Assembly (NCBI GenBank): GCA_946406115.1 | Contig: OX291561.1 | Location: forward strand, 2,224,273 to 2,288,272 | Direction of reading: 5' to 3' | Length of the DNA: 64,000 nt | Source of the DNA: Apoda limacodes | Taxonomy: Eukaryota > Arthropoda > Insecta > Lepidoptera > Limacodidae | Part shown: positions 21,890 to 34,329 of the stretch, piece by piece | Numbering within the stretch: the first letter of the stretch is position 1 | Layout of the letters: each line of letters opens with the position of its first letter | The notes under the pieces: generated by a model | Database searches by the model: none | What the model saw: only the letters and a program-made list of their open reading frames with translations | Told to the model about the DNA's origin: nothing | Program-made: the position numbers and the translations under genes

Positions 21890-22930
21890 CGGTTAGGACC
21901 ATGTTATAACTTTATTTAAAGGGTAGGCTGTAGATGTATTTCAGGGTTACATTTACTTCTAATCTGTTAGTTCGTCTTTACGGTGATTCTCCTTATATTA
22001 TTATAATATTATGAGCCAGCTAAGGGAAGCTAGTAAGGATAGTGGTAGGCTTTTTATATACTTAGGTTGTCTATTCGCCTTTGGGGTGGCTTCTTGAATA
22101 CCATTGCGATTTTATAATTTCGCTTAGGGGGTTGTTAACGGGTTGTCAACGGATTATTTATGCATTTACTAAACCTGTCGGTCTGTCCGTGGGTGCACTT
22201 TTGAGTGTTACTACGACGGGTTTGTAATTTACTTAAGGGGTAGCCAGCGAGTATATTCGTGTGTTATATATATATATTTTCCATCTGTTAGTTCATCCGT
22301 ACGGTGACCTTTCATATTACATTACAGTTTTATAACTTCACTTAAGGGGTCGATAGCGAGTCTGCTAATAATTTAACTATGTACTTAGTAGGTCCACTTG
22401 TCTCCTTAATGCTCTATATATATTGTTATAAGTTCATACCTTCACTTAAGGGCAAGCTAGAGAACTGGTGATAGGTTAGCCATGTAGGTTATAGGTTAGT
22501 TAATAGTGAATCTGCTAATAGTTTAAATAAATTATATAAATAGGTACTAAATAGGTCTGTCTGTCTCTTTAATTATTTTGATATATTGTTATAAGTGCAT
22601 AACTTTAGTTAAGGGGAAGTCAGGGAGTATATTAGTGGTTAGTACTTTTATATGTCTAAGGGTTCTCCTCTTAAGGCGATTTCCCTACATTACTATAAGG
22701 TTACCACTTTAATTAAAGGGGAGGCTAGGGAGGTTGTTGGTAGATTATTTACACTTTAAAGGTTCTTCCTAAGGTGAGCTTTCTAGATTACTATGAGGTT
22801 ACAATTTTGCTTAAGGGAAAGTTAACGAGTTTATTGATGGACTATTTACCGTTTAAGAGTTCTTCCTTAAGGCGATTCTCATACATTACTATAAGATTAC
22901 GACTTCACTTAAGGGGTATGTGGTCTTAGG
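21890..22930 (+). repeat. Degenerate 104-bp tandem array, about 10 monomers
   Basis: A diagnostic CTTAAGGGG-like word, preceded by TTATAACTTCA-like sequence and followed by a GC(T)AG..GAG element, recurs near 21918, 22019, 22124, 22233, 22342, 22445, 22609, 22713, 22811 and 22909. Spacings are 102, 105, 109, 109, 103, 164, 104, 98 and 98. Between them recur TTCCTTAAGGCGATT and CATTACTATAAG words. Monomers are about 60-70 percent alike, so this is an old satellite preserved inside the larger unit. The same order holds in the minus copies (27895-28830 and 41473-42408). Confidence 0.8.
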
Positions 22931-23296
22931 GTTTCATCATTATAGTGAGATTTCATATACTATCATAACGTTATAACTTTGAGGCCTATCGTGTTCGAGG
23001 GGTAACCGTGTTATTACGAGACATGTTCGGAGTTGTAAGGAGGTAGCTAGGCTCATGAATAGGGTGACTTAGCCTTAGTTACTCCGACTATGTTAGAATA
23101 ATAAACCGCATACGTTTTAATCAGGAACTCGGATTCAGTAATTTAAATTCGGGTCTAATGCTAATTAGGACTTAGTGGCTCCGTGGTTAAGGATTACTAA
23201 TAGGCCATTGGCTTTAATGTAGGTAGAACGTAAGATTAGGGTTTTGATTTTGTTCTTTCACACCTGGGACTGATTGAATCCATACCTCTTAGGATC

Positions 23297-23410
23297 TTGG
23301 GTTATTATCGGTCACAACGAGGGGTCCAAATAGACGATTACGCCACTAGACGATCACAGCCAAATAAAATATTAGCTTTCTTTAATAATAACATTAACGG
23401 TTACAAAATA
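23297..23410. other. Invariant block between subfamilies
   Basis: About 110 bp, running from GGGTTATTATCGGTCACAAC to AACGGTTACAAAATA, are identical between plus copies and the reverse complement of the minus copies (27478-27590 and 41056-41168). The sequence on both sides shows about 13-15 percent difference. The reverse strand contains GATCGTCTAGTGGCGTAATC, reminiscent of a tRNA D-arm/A box, and a GGATTCAACC word about 70 bp on. It could be a pol III related module or a recent gene-conversion tract. Confidence 0.5.
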
Positions 23411-24710
23411 TCATTAACATTTTATAATAATAAAGGCAACAATAATATGTTAGGATTACGTACGTCATCACCTAATCAAATTGGCGAGTATGTCGGTATA
23501 CTCCACTTCAGATATAAAACAATTTTATTTTATGTAGGGGGGGGGTTTCTACATTATGTGTTGCCGTTACCAGGATAGGATATAGAACTAAAATAGGCTG
23601 TAAAAGCCTACATTTTGTTGTCGTACAACGGATGAGAGGTCATTAAAATGGATTTGAGTTGGTGACTGGTGTGACAGAATAGAACCAATAAGCAAGATAT
23701 AAATCTTGTTTAAAAGGCATTTTGTAGTTGTTTGTTACTTAAGCTTAGTTATAGACCCATACTTTAATATAGCATATAAGGGAATTGTAGGCCAAGTTTA
23801 CAATAACACCACGTTAAATTAGTGTAAAAGAATGTTTTTTATTTAGTTAGGTTGTACAGTACATCTATCTAGGTACTAGTATAGTAAGATATATTCTGTG
23901 ACTTAGGCTTAGATATAGGAAGGCATTACTCGTAATATGTAGACATAAAATTACAGCTAATACGCAAAATTACAATTACATTTATAGAATGGTAGGCAGG
24001 AGTATGTGTATGATCTAATAACATTGTTTACGAGTACATACTCGTACATATCAATCATCCGAAACCTAAGGAACGGTATTCGTAAGATAAATCTTACTAG
24101 TCTCGTTCAATTTGGACTTCTATGTGTTAGTACCTATATGCATATTGTCTTAACATAGGTTTAGGAAAATGTTTAAAAACTAGATTCGAATAAATTTATT
24201 AATGGATAGCACTATTCAATTATTATGGACCTTAGTTTAATGTTGTGAGTACGGTTTGAATGAGATTGTAAGTGGTGGTATGAACGTATATGTGTGCGTA
24301 AGTAAATATGGATAAGGGTATAAAAACTTTGTGATGGTCAACTGATAGAGTGGAGGAGTTAGCCGTACTATTTATAAAAAAGGGGAAAACCCTTAGTGAT
24401 TTTAGTGGCCTGTCGCGAGGGGTATTATTGTATAGACGTAGGTTAGATATCGGTATATTTGGCGTGGCCTTAAAGAATTTTTCATATGCGTAGAATTATT
24501 TGCCAGAAGGGCGACACTGTGGAATAAAAATCTAATATGCTCGGGGAGGGAAAGGACATAATAAAATAACGAGCATTTAAGAGGGCCCCAACACGCATAT
24601 ACCTTTGTTTTATGGGTGTGAAGCGGGAGTTGATATTGTTGGTTTCAAATAGAGCTCATTTTCCAGTGGCGTAAATATACTATACATAGACATACCACTT
24701 AGCGTAAAAG

Positions 24711-24725
24711 GGGGGGGGGGGGGGG
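24711..24725 (+). repeat. Poly-G tract
   Basis: A run of about 16 G. It is 10 G in the second plus copy (near 56686). This length change is the only indel that shifts coordinates between the two plus X copies. Other G/C runs occur near 23536, 27323 (12 C), 39903 and 40901 (12 C). They are potential quadruplex sites and sequencing trouble spots. Confidence 0.9.
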
Positions 24726-25565
24726 AATTATTTAATTACAGTTACATCGCATGCGATATAAAATTTAAATTACAGCAATTTTCTAGCTTTGAAGTTACTT
24801 AACACGTCATGAAATAAAATGTGTTCTCGCTACTTGTTGATAGTGAGTTACGAATTGAAAATAGAAGGACGAGAACTTCGGTCGTAATTTTCTTAAAAAA
24901 AAAAAAAAAAAATGTTTTGGACAGAAACCGTAAACCAAATACAGTAATCTGCTAGTCAAAGAATGTAGAAGGCCACGTTATTTTCCGGTTTGGAACTTAC
25001 CATAGGACAGTGGGGTCGATTTTAAAACTGAGTAGAAAACTGAAGCTCAAGGTAGAGTGCCGCCTTAAAGGATCACCTTATTATTGATGATTTAGAGTGG
25101 GTTCATTTATGTTTAGGGAATGCATTGAGAGTCGGGATAGCGAGCATTTGGAATGCTAATGCCGAAGTGAGGTCATAAAGTCACTAAGATATTAGCTGAA
25201 AGAGGCCTCATCCATCTCAGTTTTTATTTTATACTAGGTAGCGCCGACTTAGTAAGTTGGGACCATCCCCATGAGCCATTTAGACATAACTGTGTATATG
25301 TATAATTATCGGTTTATAGGTTTTAGTTAGAAGGTTACTCCAAAGTACGAACGTCTAATAACTGTTTCACTTGGCGGTAACGTCTGTTAAGCCCTTAGAC
25401 TCGGTGAACTTCTTCCAACGAGAAGATTCATGACTGGTAGAAGGTAATCTTAACAAAGTAAACAGTAGATGTTAAAACGACTATATGTACTTTGTGAGTT
25501 GTTAGTTTAGTAATATACTTTTGTAAAAGGAAAATTTATAACAAATAATATAAATTGGGGAAGAA

Positions 25566-25670
25566 AGGATGTCCGCTCGAGCGGGGATTTGAACTCGGGG
25601 TTTCTCGGGGTCTTGGGGCGATCGTGAGGTGTTTGGCCGACGGAACTGTCTGAGTCGATTCTGTGCGGTC
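25566..25670 (-). other. B-box-like tRNA-derived segment
   Basis: On the minus strand GAGTTCAAATCCCCGC resembles a pol III B box. About 47 bp before it, TCGGCCAAACACCTCACG could be a decayed A box. The segment is GC-rich compared with its surroundings and is conserved in the minus subfamily at 38760-38875 (plus strand there) and in the second plus copy at 57535-57639. Cloverleaf pairing is not convincing. It may be a tRNA-derived SINE head captured by the unit. Confidence 0.3.
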
Positions 25671-26481
25671 GAATGTAAACGTGGTTAGACCATCTTTTAT
25701 AGATTTGTTGTTACCGTTCACGGGTTATTAGATTCAAATTTTAGGGTACTTTTGGCTCATGTTTTTGTTTGCCAAATTATATTACATTTTGATTGTCGAT
25801 GAATATGTTATTACTAGGCCGACCGGAAGTGTCAAACGCTATTAACCTATTGTGGTACCATTTATGAAAGTGATAGATTAACAGTGTGGAGATACTCAGG
25901 TGTAAACGAGAAGTGCACTTACATTGTATATAAATATATACATCTCTGGTTGGGAAGTTTAAAGTACTAAAAGGTAAGATAGGATAATGGCAGGTATTAG
26001 GTGATGTTCAGGTCGGCTATGCCTGGTAGCGTGTTCCTTTTGAAGTAAATAGGTTATTGTTAATAGGTATTATCTGTTCAAAGGATTCTGTCGAGTAGGC
26101 AATAGGTAGCAATTGAGAAATGAGGTTGATGTCTGAGATTAAAACCATTGGCGTAGGTCAGGGACCGGTTTTGTTAGTGTAGTCATGTTAAGGGCAGTTA
26201 GAAATAAAATGTACATTACGAGAGGGGAGGGTGCCACAGGATAAATGGTTGCGTTGTTAGGGGAGGGGTCTACATGATTTATTAAACTGCGATAACGTTT
26301 ATTCAGAATCAGGATTCGCATGAAAATATATATATAAATTAGGGTTAGAGTAAGATGGGAAGTGAGCTAGACCGTGGATAGATACTATGTAGATTTGATA
26401 CTAAGGCGAAATTATTAAACCCAGCCGAGTAGGACAAGGTTATTATTTAATTTGGAACGAGGAACAAATTAAATGGAATTA

Positions 26482-27290
26482 GATTTTTATACATGGTTAG
26501 TGTAACCCCTGAGATTTTTGCCGTGTGAGTTGCAGGGGGTCGTAATGTTTCGGCAGGTACGATCCCTGAGTGACCGCGGGCGGTGCATGTCTATATGTGT
26601 GTATACATAGCAGTATGCATACATGTGTATATGTGTCGAAGTTGAGGTCGGGCCCTGCCTTAATGGTGGGAGAGTCAGGTCCTTAACTGAAAGAGCGAAA
26701 AGGGTTATGCTGGGGATGTGTTTAAATCGTCGCGAGTAAAGATTGTAAGTTGTTAGGGCCTGAATTGAAATGATTTTGGATTTTTATACATGGTTTGTGT
26801 AACCCCTGAGATTTTTGCCGTGTGAGTTGCAGGGGGTCGTAATGTTTCGGCAGGTACGATCCCTGAGTGACCGCGGGCGGTGCATGTCTATATGTGTGTA
26901 TACATAGCAGTATGCATACATGTGTATATGTGTCGAAGTTGAGGTCGGGCCCTGCCTTAATGGTGGGAGAGTCAGGTCCTTAACTGAAGAACCAAAAGGT
27001 GTTATGCTGGAGATGTGTTTAAGTCGTCGGAAAAAAAAAAAAAATTTTAAAAGGAAAATAATAAAAAAAAAAATGGTGAGTCGTTAGATTAGACAAATTT
27101 GCCTTGTGGGATTCAGGGGGGGTGTTAATGTTTCGGCCACTGCTGTTTTTGATGGGCCGCTTTCGGTGTATGTTTGTATATGTGTTTGGAGGTATGCGTA
27201 CATATGTATATGTCGATAATGGAAGTCAGGCTTAACGTGAATGGTGGGTGAGTAGTTAAGGGGAGGAGGGGGATATGCGGAGTATGGGTT
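26482..27290 (+). repeat. Three tandem copies of a 285-297-bp module
   Basis: Copies begin at GATTTTTATACATGG (26482 and 26779, period 297). A more diverged third copy, about 284 bp further on, is recognisable from GCCTTGTGGGATTCAGGGGG (27101). Each carries GCAGGGGGTCGTAATGTTTC, GATCCCTGAGTGACCGCGGG, a long alternating purine-pyrimidine tract (TATATGTGTGTATACATAGC and following) and GTCAGGTCCTTAACTGAA. A shorter version of the same module occurs in Y (48327-48420). It is also present at 58451-59259 and, inverted, at 37110-37935. Confidence 0.9.
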
Positions 27291-27313
27291 TAGACCGCTC
27301 TAACATCAACATT

Positions 27314-27315
27314 AT
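27314..27315. other. Orientation-switch junction X(+)/X(-)
   Basis: Left of this point the sequence follows the plus copies up to ACATCAACATTA. Right of it the sequence follows the minus copy from ATGTAGAAACCCC (compare 40892). The overlap is a single A, and a run of 12 C starts 9 bp later. The left side stops exactly at the X/Y boundary, while the right side enters X in its middle, about 3.8 kb from its end. Confidence 0.9.
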
Positions 27316-27894
27316 GTAGAAACCCCCCCCCCCCGTTTATAAAAATAATAAAATTATAAATTTGAACTCACGTGGAGTATACCGACGTACTCGCCAATTT
27401 GAATACGTGAAGACATGTGTAATTCTAACATATTATTGTTGTCTCTATTATTATAAAGAAATGTTAATAGTATTTTGTAACCGTTAATGTTATTATTAAA
27501 GAAAGCTAATATTTTATTTGGCTGTGATCGTCTAGTGGCGTAATCGTCTATTTGGACCCCTCGTTGTGACCGATAATAACCCAATATCTTAAGAGGTATG
27601 GATTCAACCGGTCCCAGGTGTGAAAGAATAAAATCAAAACCCTAATTTTACATTATACCTACATTAAAAGCAATGGCCTATAACTAATCCTTAACCGCAG
27701 AACCACTAAATCCTGATTAGCATTAGACCAGAATTTAAATTACTAAATGCGAGTTTCAGATTAAAATATATGCGATTTATTATCCTAACGTAGTCGAAGT
27801 ACCCTAGCCTAAGTCACCCTATTCACCAGCCTAGCTACCTCCTTACAACTCCGAACATGTCTCGTAATAACACGGTTACCCCTCGAACACGATA

Positions 27895-28830
27895 GGCCTT
27901 GAAGTTATAACGACTATGACCGCATACCCCTTAAGTGAAGTCGTAATCCTATAGTAATGTATGAAATCGCCTTAAAGGAGAACTCTTAAACGGTAAGTAG
28001 TCCATCGATACACTAGTTATCTTGCCCTTAAGTAAACTTGTAACCTCATAGTAATGTAGGAAAATCACCTTAAAAGGAAGAACCCTTAGACATATGAAAG
28101 TACTAACCACTAATAAGCTCACTGGCTTCCCCTTAACTAAATTTATACACTTATAATATAACAAAATCATTTAAGAGACAGACAGACCTATTTAATAACT
28201 AAATAAATTATTAGCAGGTACGCTATTGATCCCTTAATTAACCTATAACCTACACGACTAACCTGTCACCAGTTCTCTAGCTTGCGCTTAAGTGAAGGTC
28301 GGAACTAATAACAACATATATAAGGCATTAGGGAGACAAGCGGACCTATTAAGTACATAGATAAATTATTAGTAGACTAGCTATCGATCTCTTAAGCGAA
28401 GTTATAAAACTGTAATGTAATATGAAAGGTCACCATACGGATGAACTAACAGATTGAATATATATATAGATAAAAACGAATATACTCGCGGCCTGGCCCT
28501 TACGTAAATTACACAACCCTCTCAATAACACTTAAGAATGCACCACAGACTGACCGATAAGTTTAGTAATTGCATAAAGAGCCTGTTGACAACCCGTTAA
28601 CAACCCCTAAGTGAAATTATAAAGTCGTAATGGTATTCGAGAAGCCACCCCAAAGGCAATCTAAGTATATAAAAAGACTACCACTATCCTTACTAGCTTC
28701 TCTTCTAATCTAATCTTATAATAATATATGTAGAATCGCCGTAAAGACAAACTAACAAATTAGAAGTAAATGTAACCCTGAAATACATCTACAGCCTACC
28801 CTTTAAATAAAGTTATAACATAGTCCTAAC
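27895..28830 (-). repeat. Degenerate 104-bp array, minus copy
   Basis: CCCTTAAG-type words recur about every 100-105 bp (near 27927, 28027, 28132, 28231, 28288, 28389, 28490, 28606 and 28797). This is the inverted counterpart of 21890-22930 with independent changes. Confidence 0.7.
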
Positions 28831-31118
28831 CGTAGGTATCCAGAAATCCCCATACATTCATGATTATTATTTTACCACTGAAACTCACGCCATCTGTGTA
28901 ATAATCGTGGAATTACTCGGTCGATCGATATCTTAGCTAACTGTCTAATAATGGAGATATTGAGGAGGTCTTATAGAGGGCGCTAAGGGCGGACGATTTA
29001 GTATGGAAGTCTATCTAAATCTACCAATCCTAGTTTCCAGGTCGTTTACGGGTAACCCTAACTGGGAATCATCCAGGAAAATTCACATATACAACCATTC
29101 CTTAAGGGTTCGTAAGTTGTTCTATTCAGAATTATTGGGCCCGCCACCGAATTATCCCTTCGGCCAATTAAAGACTAACCGGTCAGACTTTCCATACATT
29201 TGCCTGTGCGTCGAAGTGCCCAGCTGGCGTCTCGTGGTCACGTGGGTGCGCAGAGTTCACATTTTAGTCTTCTGCGCAGGTACAGAGTCTAATCGTGTTA
29301 CTCGACCTTCCTTCGACTAATTTACGTTGGTTCGGTTTTGGTTTAGTATCTCGCGACCCTGTCAGTACGAATTTCGTTCTTAGATCTAAAATTGAGTTTA
29401 TGGTTACAAGCTATGGCGATTATCTACACTAGAATATAAAGTTTAAGAAAACAAAACTATAAAATTGAGACAAAACCTAACGCTCGCCTAACTCATACAC
29501 TAGGTTGTTCCTACTTGATCGCTAAAATGAATATTGAAAATTAATTATGTATAACTTGAATTTGAATAGCCTTAAGGGCCTAGGGTACCGTCTGGCCTTA
29601 AGCGGTTGTCAATTGTATCGTACTTATTATCTGACTGACGTCTTGGAACCTTTAACAAGGAAGGTATATAACGACCAACTCCTGACAGACTCGTAGATAG
29701 GTTTAATCAAACTAGCTTACCTTGTGGCTTCGCCCTCCTGTCATTTAGTAATTGAGTTAATAGATAACCTTTATCCTTCGTACACCGTGCCTTAAACTGT
29801 TCTTTAGGATAGGTAAGTAGTGCTCCCCGCCAACTCCTACATTTATAACGCTGCGGAGGTGGCAAACAACCAGACGACCATGTATTTATCCTTACTACTA
29901 TGACTAACTACGGAACTAAAGGGACCATCTCGTTATTATTTGAATATAACCTACGATCGGTCGGTTCGAACCCGAGGCTCCTTAAGTTTAAATAGCCGCT
30001 AGTCCGGAGAAGCTATACTCGCCCGAAACATATGCCGTGCAAGCTAAGTTCACAAGAAATAATAAAATAGGTGTGCGATTACGCACATGGTTAAGTGGTG
30101 AATTGTTCATCAGAGTAATTAAGGCGACAGAACACCTAGTTTGACACACAATAAATATGTTTAAGGTGGATTGTAAGGAAGACATATCCACACTCAGGAC
30201 CCGGCGCATTAGCCAGATCAAGTAAGGGTTAGCCCTTTCTGAGTGTTTAGAACTTAACGTTTCGGCTTTCCATACAACAATTCAGAGCCTCATCAGTTAG
30301 TAGAGAATTGTGTATGATTATACTAATACGTCTTCAACGGGGTGATTCATGGCGAAGAATAGAACAAATCCTGACCCACTAACGTCACCTCATAGCCTGT
30401 TAATAAAGTTTGGTCAATGTTGAAGTTCTGTCATCTTTATCTTAAATGGCTTAGTCAAAACATAAATTAAACAGTATAAAGCAATAAAATAAAGCTTAGA
30501 TAGTCTAATTAAAAATTAGACTCTCTAGATTAATGTCGCGGCTCTGAAAAACATATGAGGTTTACGTTTATTTTTACACAGGAAACAAATATTTAAATAT
30601 GAACACAATAATACTTAGCTTTCCAAATCTATCCGTCGCAATAATGGGTGGAGTGGAGGTACTATTTATCTATGGATTCCTTAAGGAGATTGGGTTAAAA
30701 ATCCCACATTAAATTTTAGCCACCCATTACCTAAACGGCATCTAACAGTTCAGCTTCCCCACTCGACGCCGGTGAAGGGTGGAACTGGAGCCAACCCAGA
30801 TTTAGGTTTTATCAGCCCCCTCACACCCTTAGATTCCTGAAGCCTGCAGTTATCCTAGTATGTCTCTAACATCAAGCCCCAATCTTCCCTAATCTTATAA
30901 CAAGCCAGACCCCGCTTGAAGAACCCCTACTGTGATTGCCCCGTCCTCACCTACCTCTATCTACCAAGGGTCTGCTTGCTTTGGGGGTCACCCATACCGC
31001 AACGCAACAAGACATCGGGACTAAAATGATTGAGATAGTAAGTAGCGGATATAGAGATATCATTAACATAACCATCAATTACATGTAACATAACTGTACC
31101 ATTCTAATGAGCGTCTAC

Positions 31119-31712
31119 CAAAGCGTGTAGGATTTTCATCAATGAAGATACATATACACAGGACAGGATTCACACAAGGGTTGCCTGCCAAGTCATGTAA
31201 GCATGCCCCGTCACCTCGAGTCCGATCAAAGCGCGAAGTCGATGCTTAGGACTTGCGTAGGGCTTTCATCAATAAGATATACATATACACAGGACAGGAT
31301 TTACACAAGGGTTGCCTGCCAAGTCATGTAAGCATGCCCCGTCACCTCGAGTCCGATCAAAGCGCGAAGTCGATGCTTAGGACTTGCGTAGGGCTTTCAT
31401 CAATAAGATATACATATACACAGGACAGGATTTACACAAGGGTTGCCTGCCAAGTCATGTAAGCATGCCCCGTCACCTCGAGTCCGATCAAAGCGCGAAG
31501 TCGATGCTTAGGACTTGCGTAGGGCTTTCATCAATAAGATATACATATACACAGGACAGGATTTACACAAGGGTTGCCTGCCAAGTCATGTAAGCATGCC
31601 CCGTCACCTCGAGTCCGATCAAAGCGCGAAGTCGATGCTCAGGACTTGCGTAGGGCTTTCATCAATAAGATATACATATACACAGGACAGGATTTACACA
31701 AGGGTTGCCTGA
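31119..31712 (-). repeat. 131-bp tandem array, about 4.5 copies
   Basis: The period is exactly 131 bp (equivalent words near 31253, 31384, 31515 and 31646), with monomers almost identical except the first. It contains GCATGCCCCGTCACCTCGAG and GACAGGATTTACACAAGGGT. In reverse complement it matches the 190-bp monomers of plus X with a net loss of about 59 bp, so one ancestral monomer was shortened or lengthened and then amplified separately in each subfamily. The period is not a multiple of 3, so the overlapping short open frames are meaningless. Confidence 0.95.
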
Positions 31713-32170
31713 CCTTAACCCTAATCTTAAACGATTTCTTAACTAATCAGATCAGAGCCTAATTACGGGGTTTCTTCCCACAAAGTATCACAAAATTTAC
31801 AACATCATGTTAAAAGACGCCGATCCCGGCAGGAACCCTTTTCTCCACTAAATTTTCTGCAGAAATCGGCAATCTCTTTTCCTTAGAGAGTACATAGCCA
31901 ACAATGTCAACAAACTACCCCCTGCATTTTTAATAAGCAAGGGTTTTTCCTTCTCTACTCCAAATTTACAACTAGAATCCCGGACTAAATCCCAACCATA
32001 AAGTCAACCACTTTCAATTTTCCCCAACCAACCCTTCACTTTAACCAAGGTGGCATCTTACACGGTCCCTTACACAGTCCTTACGCCATCGTATAAAGGA
32101 AGTCCCTCACAAAGCCCCATAGTACAAACCCATCAATAATAAGTTGACATTGCTAGCCTCAGTTCTCACA

Positions 32171-32451
32171 AAAGACACTTACTGATATTTGATGTAGGCG
32201 AAACGTGCACGGCGCCGGTATTAAATTTCTTCAAATCTTTGTGTGTCCTGTCCTTCCCGCTTCCTCAGAAATCTCGAGCACGGCCAGCCTCTCGACACGA
32301 CGACAGTGAAAAAGGGTGCCGCAACTGACGCCTATCGCTTATAACCGTTCTCCCCTCCCCCCCGATAGACGCGGCCTGAACGCGTGGCGTGTCTAGGGAT
32401 TGTGGCGCCAGTTAATTTCTTCTTTATTTTACTTCCACGTGTACCCACGTG
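32171..32451 (-). promoter_or_regulatory. Promoter-like island, minus copy
   Basis: Reverse-complement counterpart of 18181-18460. The E-box pair is at 32436-32451, CTTATAACC (TATAAG reversed) at 32338-32346, and the donor GTAAGT at 32182-32177. The core windows are unchanged relative to the plus subfamily. Confidence 0.4.
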
Positions 32452-33239
32452 CTTCGCATTTTAGTGGCCAGTTACTTTATAGTAATAATCGGACATCATA
32501 TCGAGATCGTAAACCGATTCTACTAAACTCTTTACCTGCCGAACTAGTTTCTCCGCTTCTTTGTGACTCGATTATACAGCTTCGATTAATTTACACATTG
32601 AAGGCTCGTCGTAAGCGGCGCGGAGCCTACTCTACTATCCCTCTCGCACCCTACGATATTTATAACAATTAACTGAAAATAATCGTTCGATATTCTCCAT
32701 ATATTTTAACCTCCTGGTTATCTGCTACTTTACGAATCGGTCGTATTTAACGAGTAATTATTTTTCTTTGTGTTGATGATTTTAGGATCCCACTGCGATT
32801 TACGCCTTATGACGTAGGTACAACCATATTAATCGAACCCCGGTGAGGACATCCGGGCCCCTCACTTACTTCATACTTCATTGATCTCCTTTCTATCCAT
32901 TTATTAGGAGTATCCGATCGGTATGAATTACGAAGGTGATTAATCAAATTTATATTTATTATTGATAAATTCTATCTTTAATTCACCTGCTCTCTTAAAA
33001 CTTAAATTAGCATGTCAACACCGTGTCGTGGGGTCCAGATTATTACAATTCTTTATAAAAGGCTTGGGACCACTACAATCCTCCCCAACAAGTCATAAAT
33101 GTACACTTATCAGTTGTGACTTGTTTCTTAATTAACCACTGGATCTCTACACCTAAGTTTTAAGACCTCGACTTACAACTCGAACCTAGTTCAGTAATGA
33201 CATATAAATTACTCGAGACTTAATCTAACCTTAATTCAG

Positions 33240-33570
33240 CAATAACGCTAACCTTAACCTAAAAACCCCTACATAAACCTAAATCCAACAACCCTCATGT
33301 TGACCTGGACTTCCCAAACATAACCGTAACCTAAACCTTATAACCCTCATGTCCACCCAAACCTAATAAACCCTAATGTTAACCTAAACACTATAAACCT
33401 CATGTTAACCTAGACCTCCTAAACATATCTGTAACCTAAGCCTAATAATCCTCATGTTTACCTAAACCTAATAAATTTTATGTGTACCTAAACCCTATAA
33501 ACCTCATGTTTACCTAACCCTAATTGCCCTGAACCTAATAAACCTAATATTATCCTTACCTTAATCCTAG
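33240..33570 (-). repeat. 26-bp telomere-like array, minus copy
   Basis: CCTAA-rich monomers such as TTAACCTAAACCCTATAAAC, alternating with CTCATGTTTACCTAAACCTA. This is the reverse complement of the plus array at 49000-49400. Confidence 0.75.
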
Positions 33571-34329
33571 CCCTGCCGTCAGTAAAAAAGAAATCGCATC
33601 GAAATTTCCCGTAACCTCCTCCGAGAGCGGTATCGCGACTAATACACAAGGCCCCTTATACAACAATGAAAACTTCTTAATCCACTTCACCCTCACACTT
33701 GAGTTATCAGTTCTACGCGCTTTCATCAAATTCCCTGACCGGAATTGTTCCTTTCAACGTGTCTTCTCATAAGGATCACCCTTCCTTTAACTGCACTTTA
33801 CCCATTCAGTCCTAGCCTTATCTTTCATTTCCTCCAATTCCCTCTCGCTTATATTATCGACGGTTTTCCATCCATTCCCCCGTCGTAAAATCAACTTAGT
33901 TCACCCTAAAACATAATCATACGTTCACCCTATTAAAACTAGCAACAGCACCTAAAGCTTAAATCAGTCTCTCGACACTACTGATTTCTAACTAATCAAC
34001 TTAATGGACATCTCCCATCCTATAATCACCCTCAACTCCAAGGTTATCTCATCGTTCAAGGTCTGCTTCCATTTAGATATTAATGAATCTCATACTATAG
34101 TTCCGTACCAAGACGATGACTAATCAAACCTGGTTTAGCGTGGTACTAGTTGTCTCATCATGTTCCTCACTAATCTAAACTGGTTTAAAGGGCTGTACCC
34201 AATAAGCTACGATGATCACCTAAGAGCCTCCTAATAATAATGAATGACACGTCATAATAATTACTCGAAATAGAACGTAAGAGATTAAAAAGAAATTATA
34301 GTGCTTAAGATCGTGCTTTACTCAAATGC

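Larger units (their letters stand above)
17599..27314 (+). repeat. Macrosatellite module X, copy 1 (plus)
   Basis: This 9.7-kb block recurs at 49574-59280 with a constant shift of 31,975 (31,969 after a G-run that is 16 long here and 10 there) and at 62076-64000. Only scattered substitutions separate the copies, for example 17948 C/G, 18009 T/C, 18130 C/A, 18686 C/T, 19377 T/C, 19800 T/C and 20696 G/A. It starts exactly at TTGTAGTGGACCC and ends at ACATCAACATTA. It has no coding capacity, the longest frame being 93 codons. The plus strand is rich in G and T. Internal arrays and motifs are listed separately. Confidence 0.95.
27314..33079 (-). repeat. Module X, partial minus copy
   Basis: This is the reverse complement of the first 5.9 kb of X, of a diverged subfamily. 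It appears identical to 40892-46657 at a constant shift of 13,578, with no difference noticed by eye, including the array copy number and the 12-C run. Compared with plus copies it differs by roughly 7 percent near the promoter-like island and about 15-20 percent in the middle. It contains the degenerate 104-bp array, the 131-bp array, the E-boxes (32436-32451) and the promoter-like island (32171-32400). It has no coding capacity. Confidence 0.95.

Noticed and set aside
25566..25670. True tRNA gene
   Set aside because: A B-box-like word is present, but acceptor, D and T stems do not pair convincingly.
29003..29320. 105-codon frame MEVYLNLPILVSRSF, the longest in the window (also 42581-42898)
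   Set aside because: In plus X the equivalent frame is broken after 80 codons and the matching DNA has indels. There is no recognisable motif.
31253..31762. Overlapping 62-69-codon frames starting MRRAFINKIYIYTGQ, also at 44831-45340
   Set aside because: They arise because the 131-bp monomer is not a multiple of three and is read in successive frames. They are array artefacts, not proteins.
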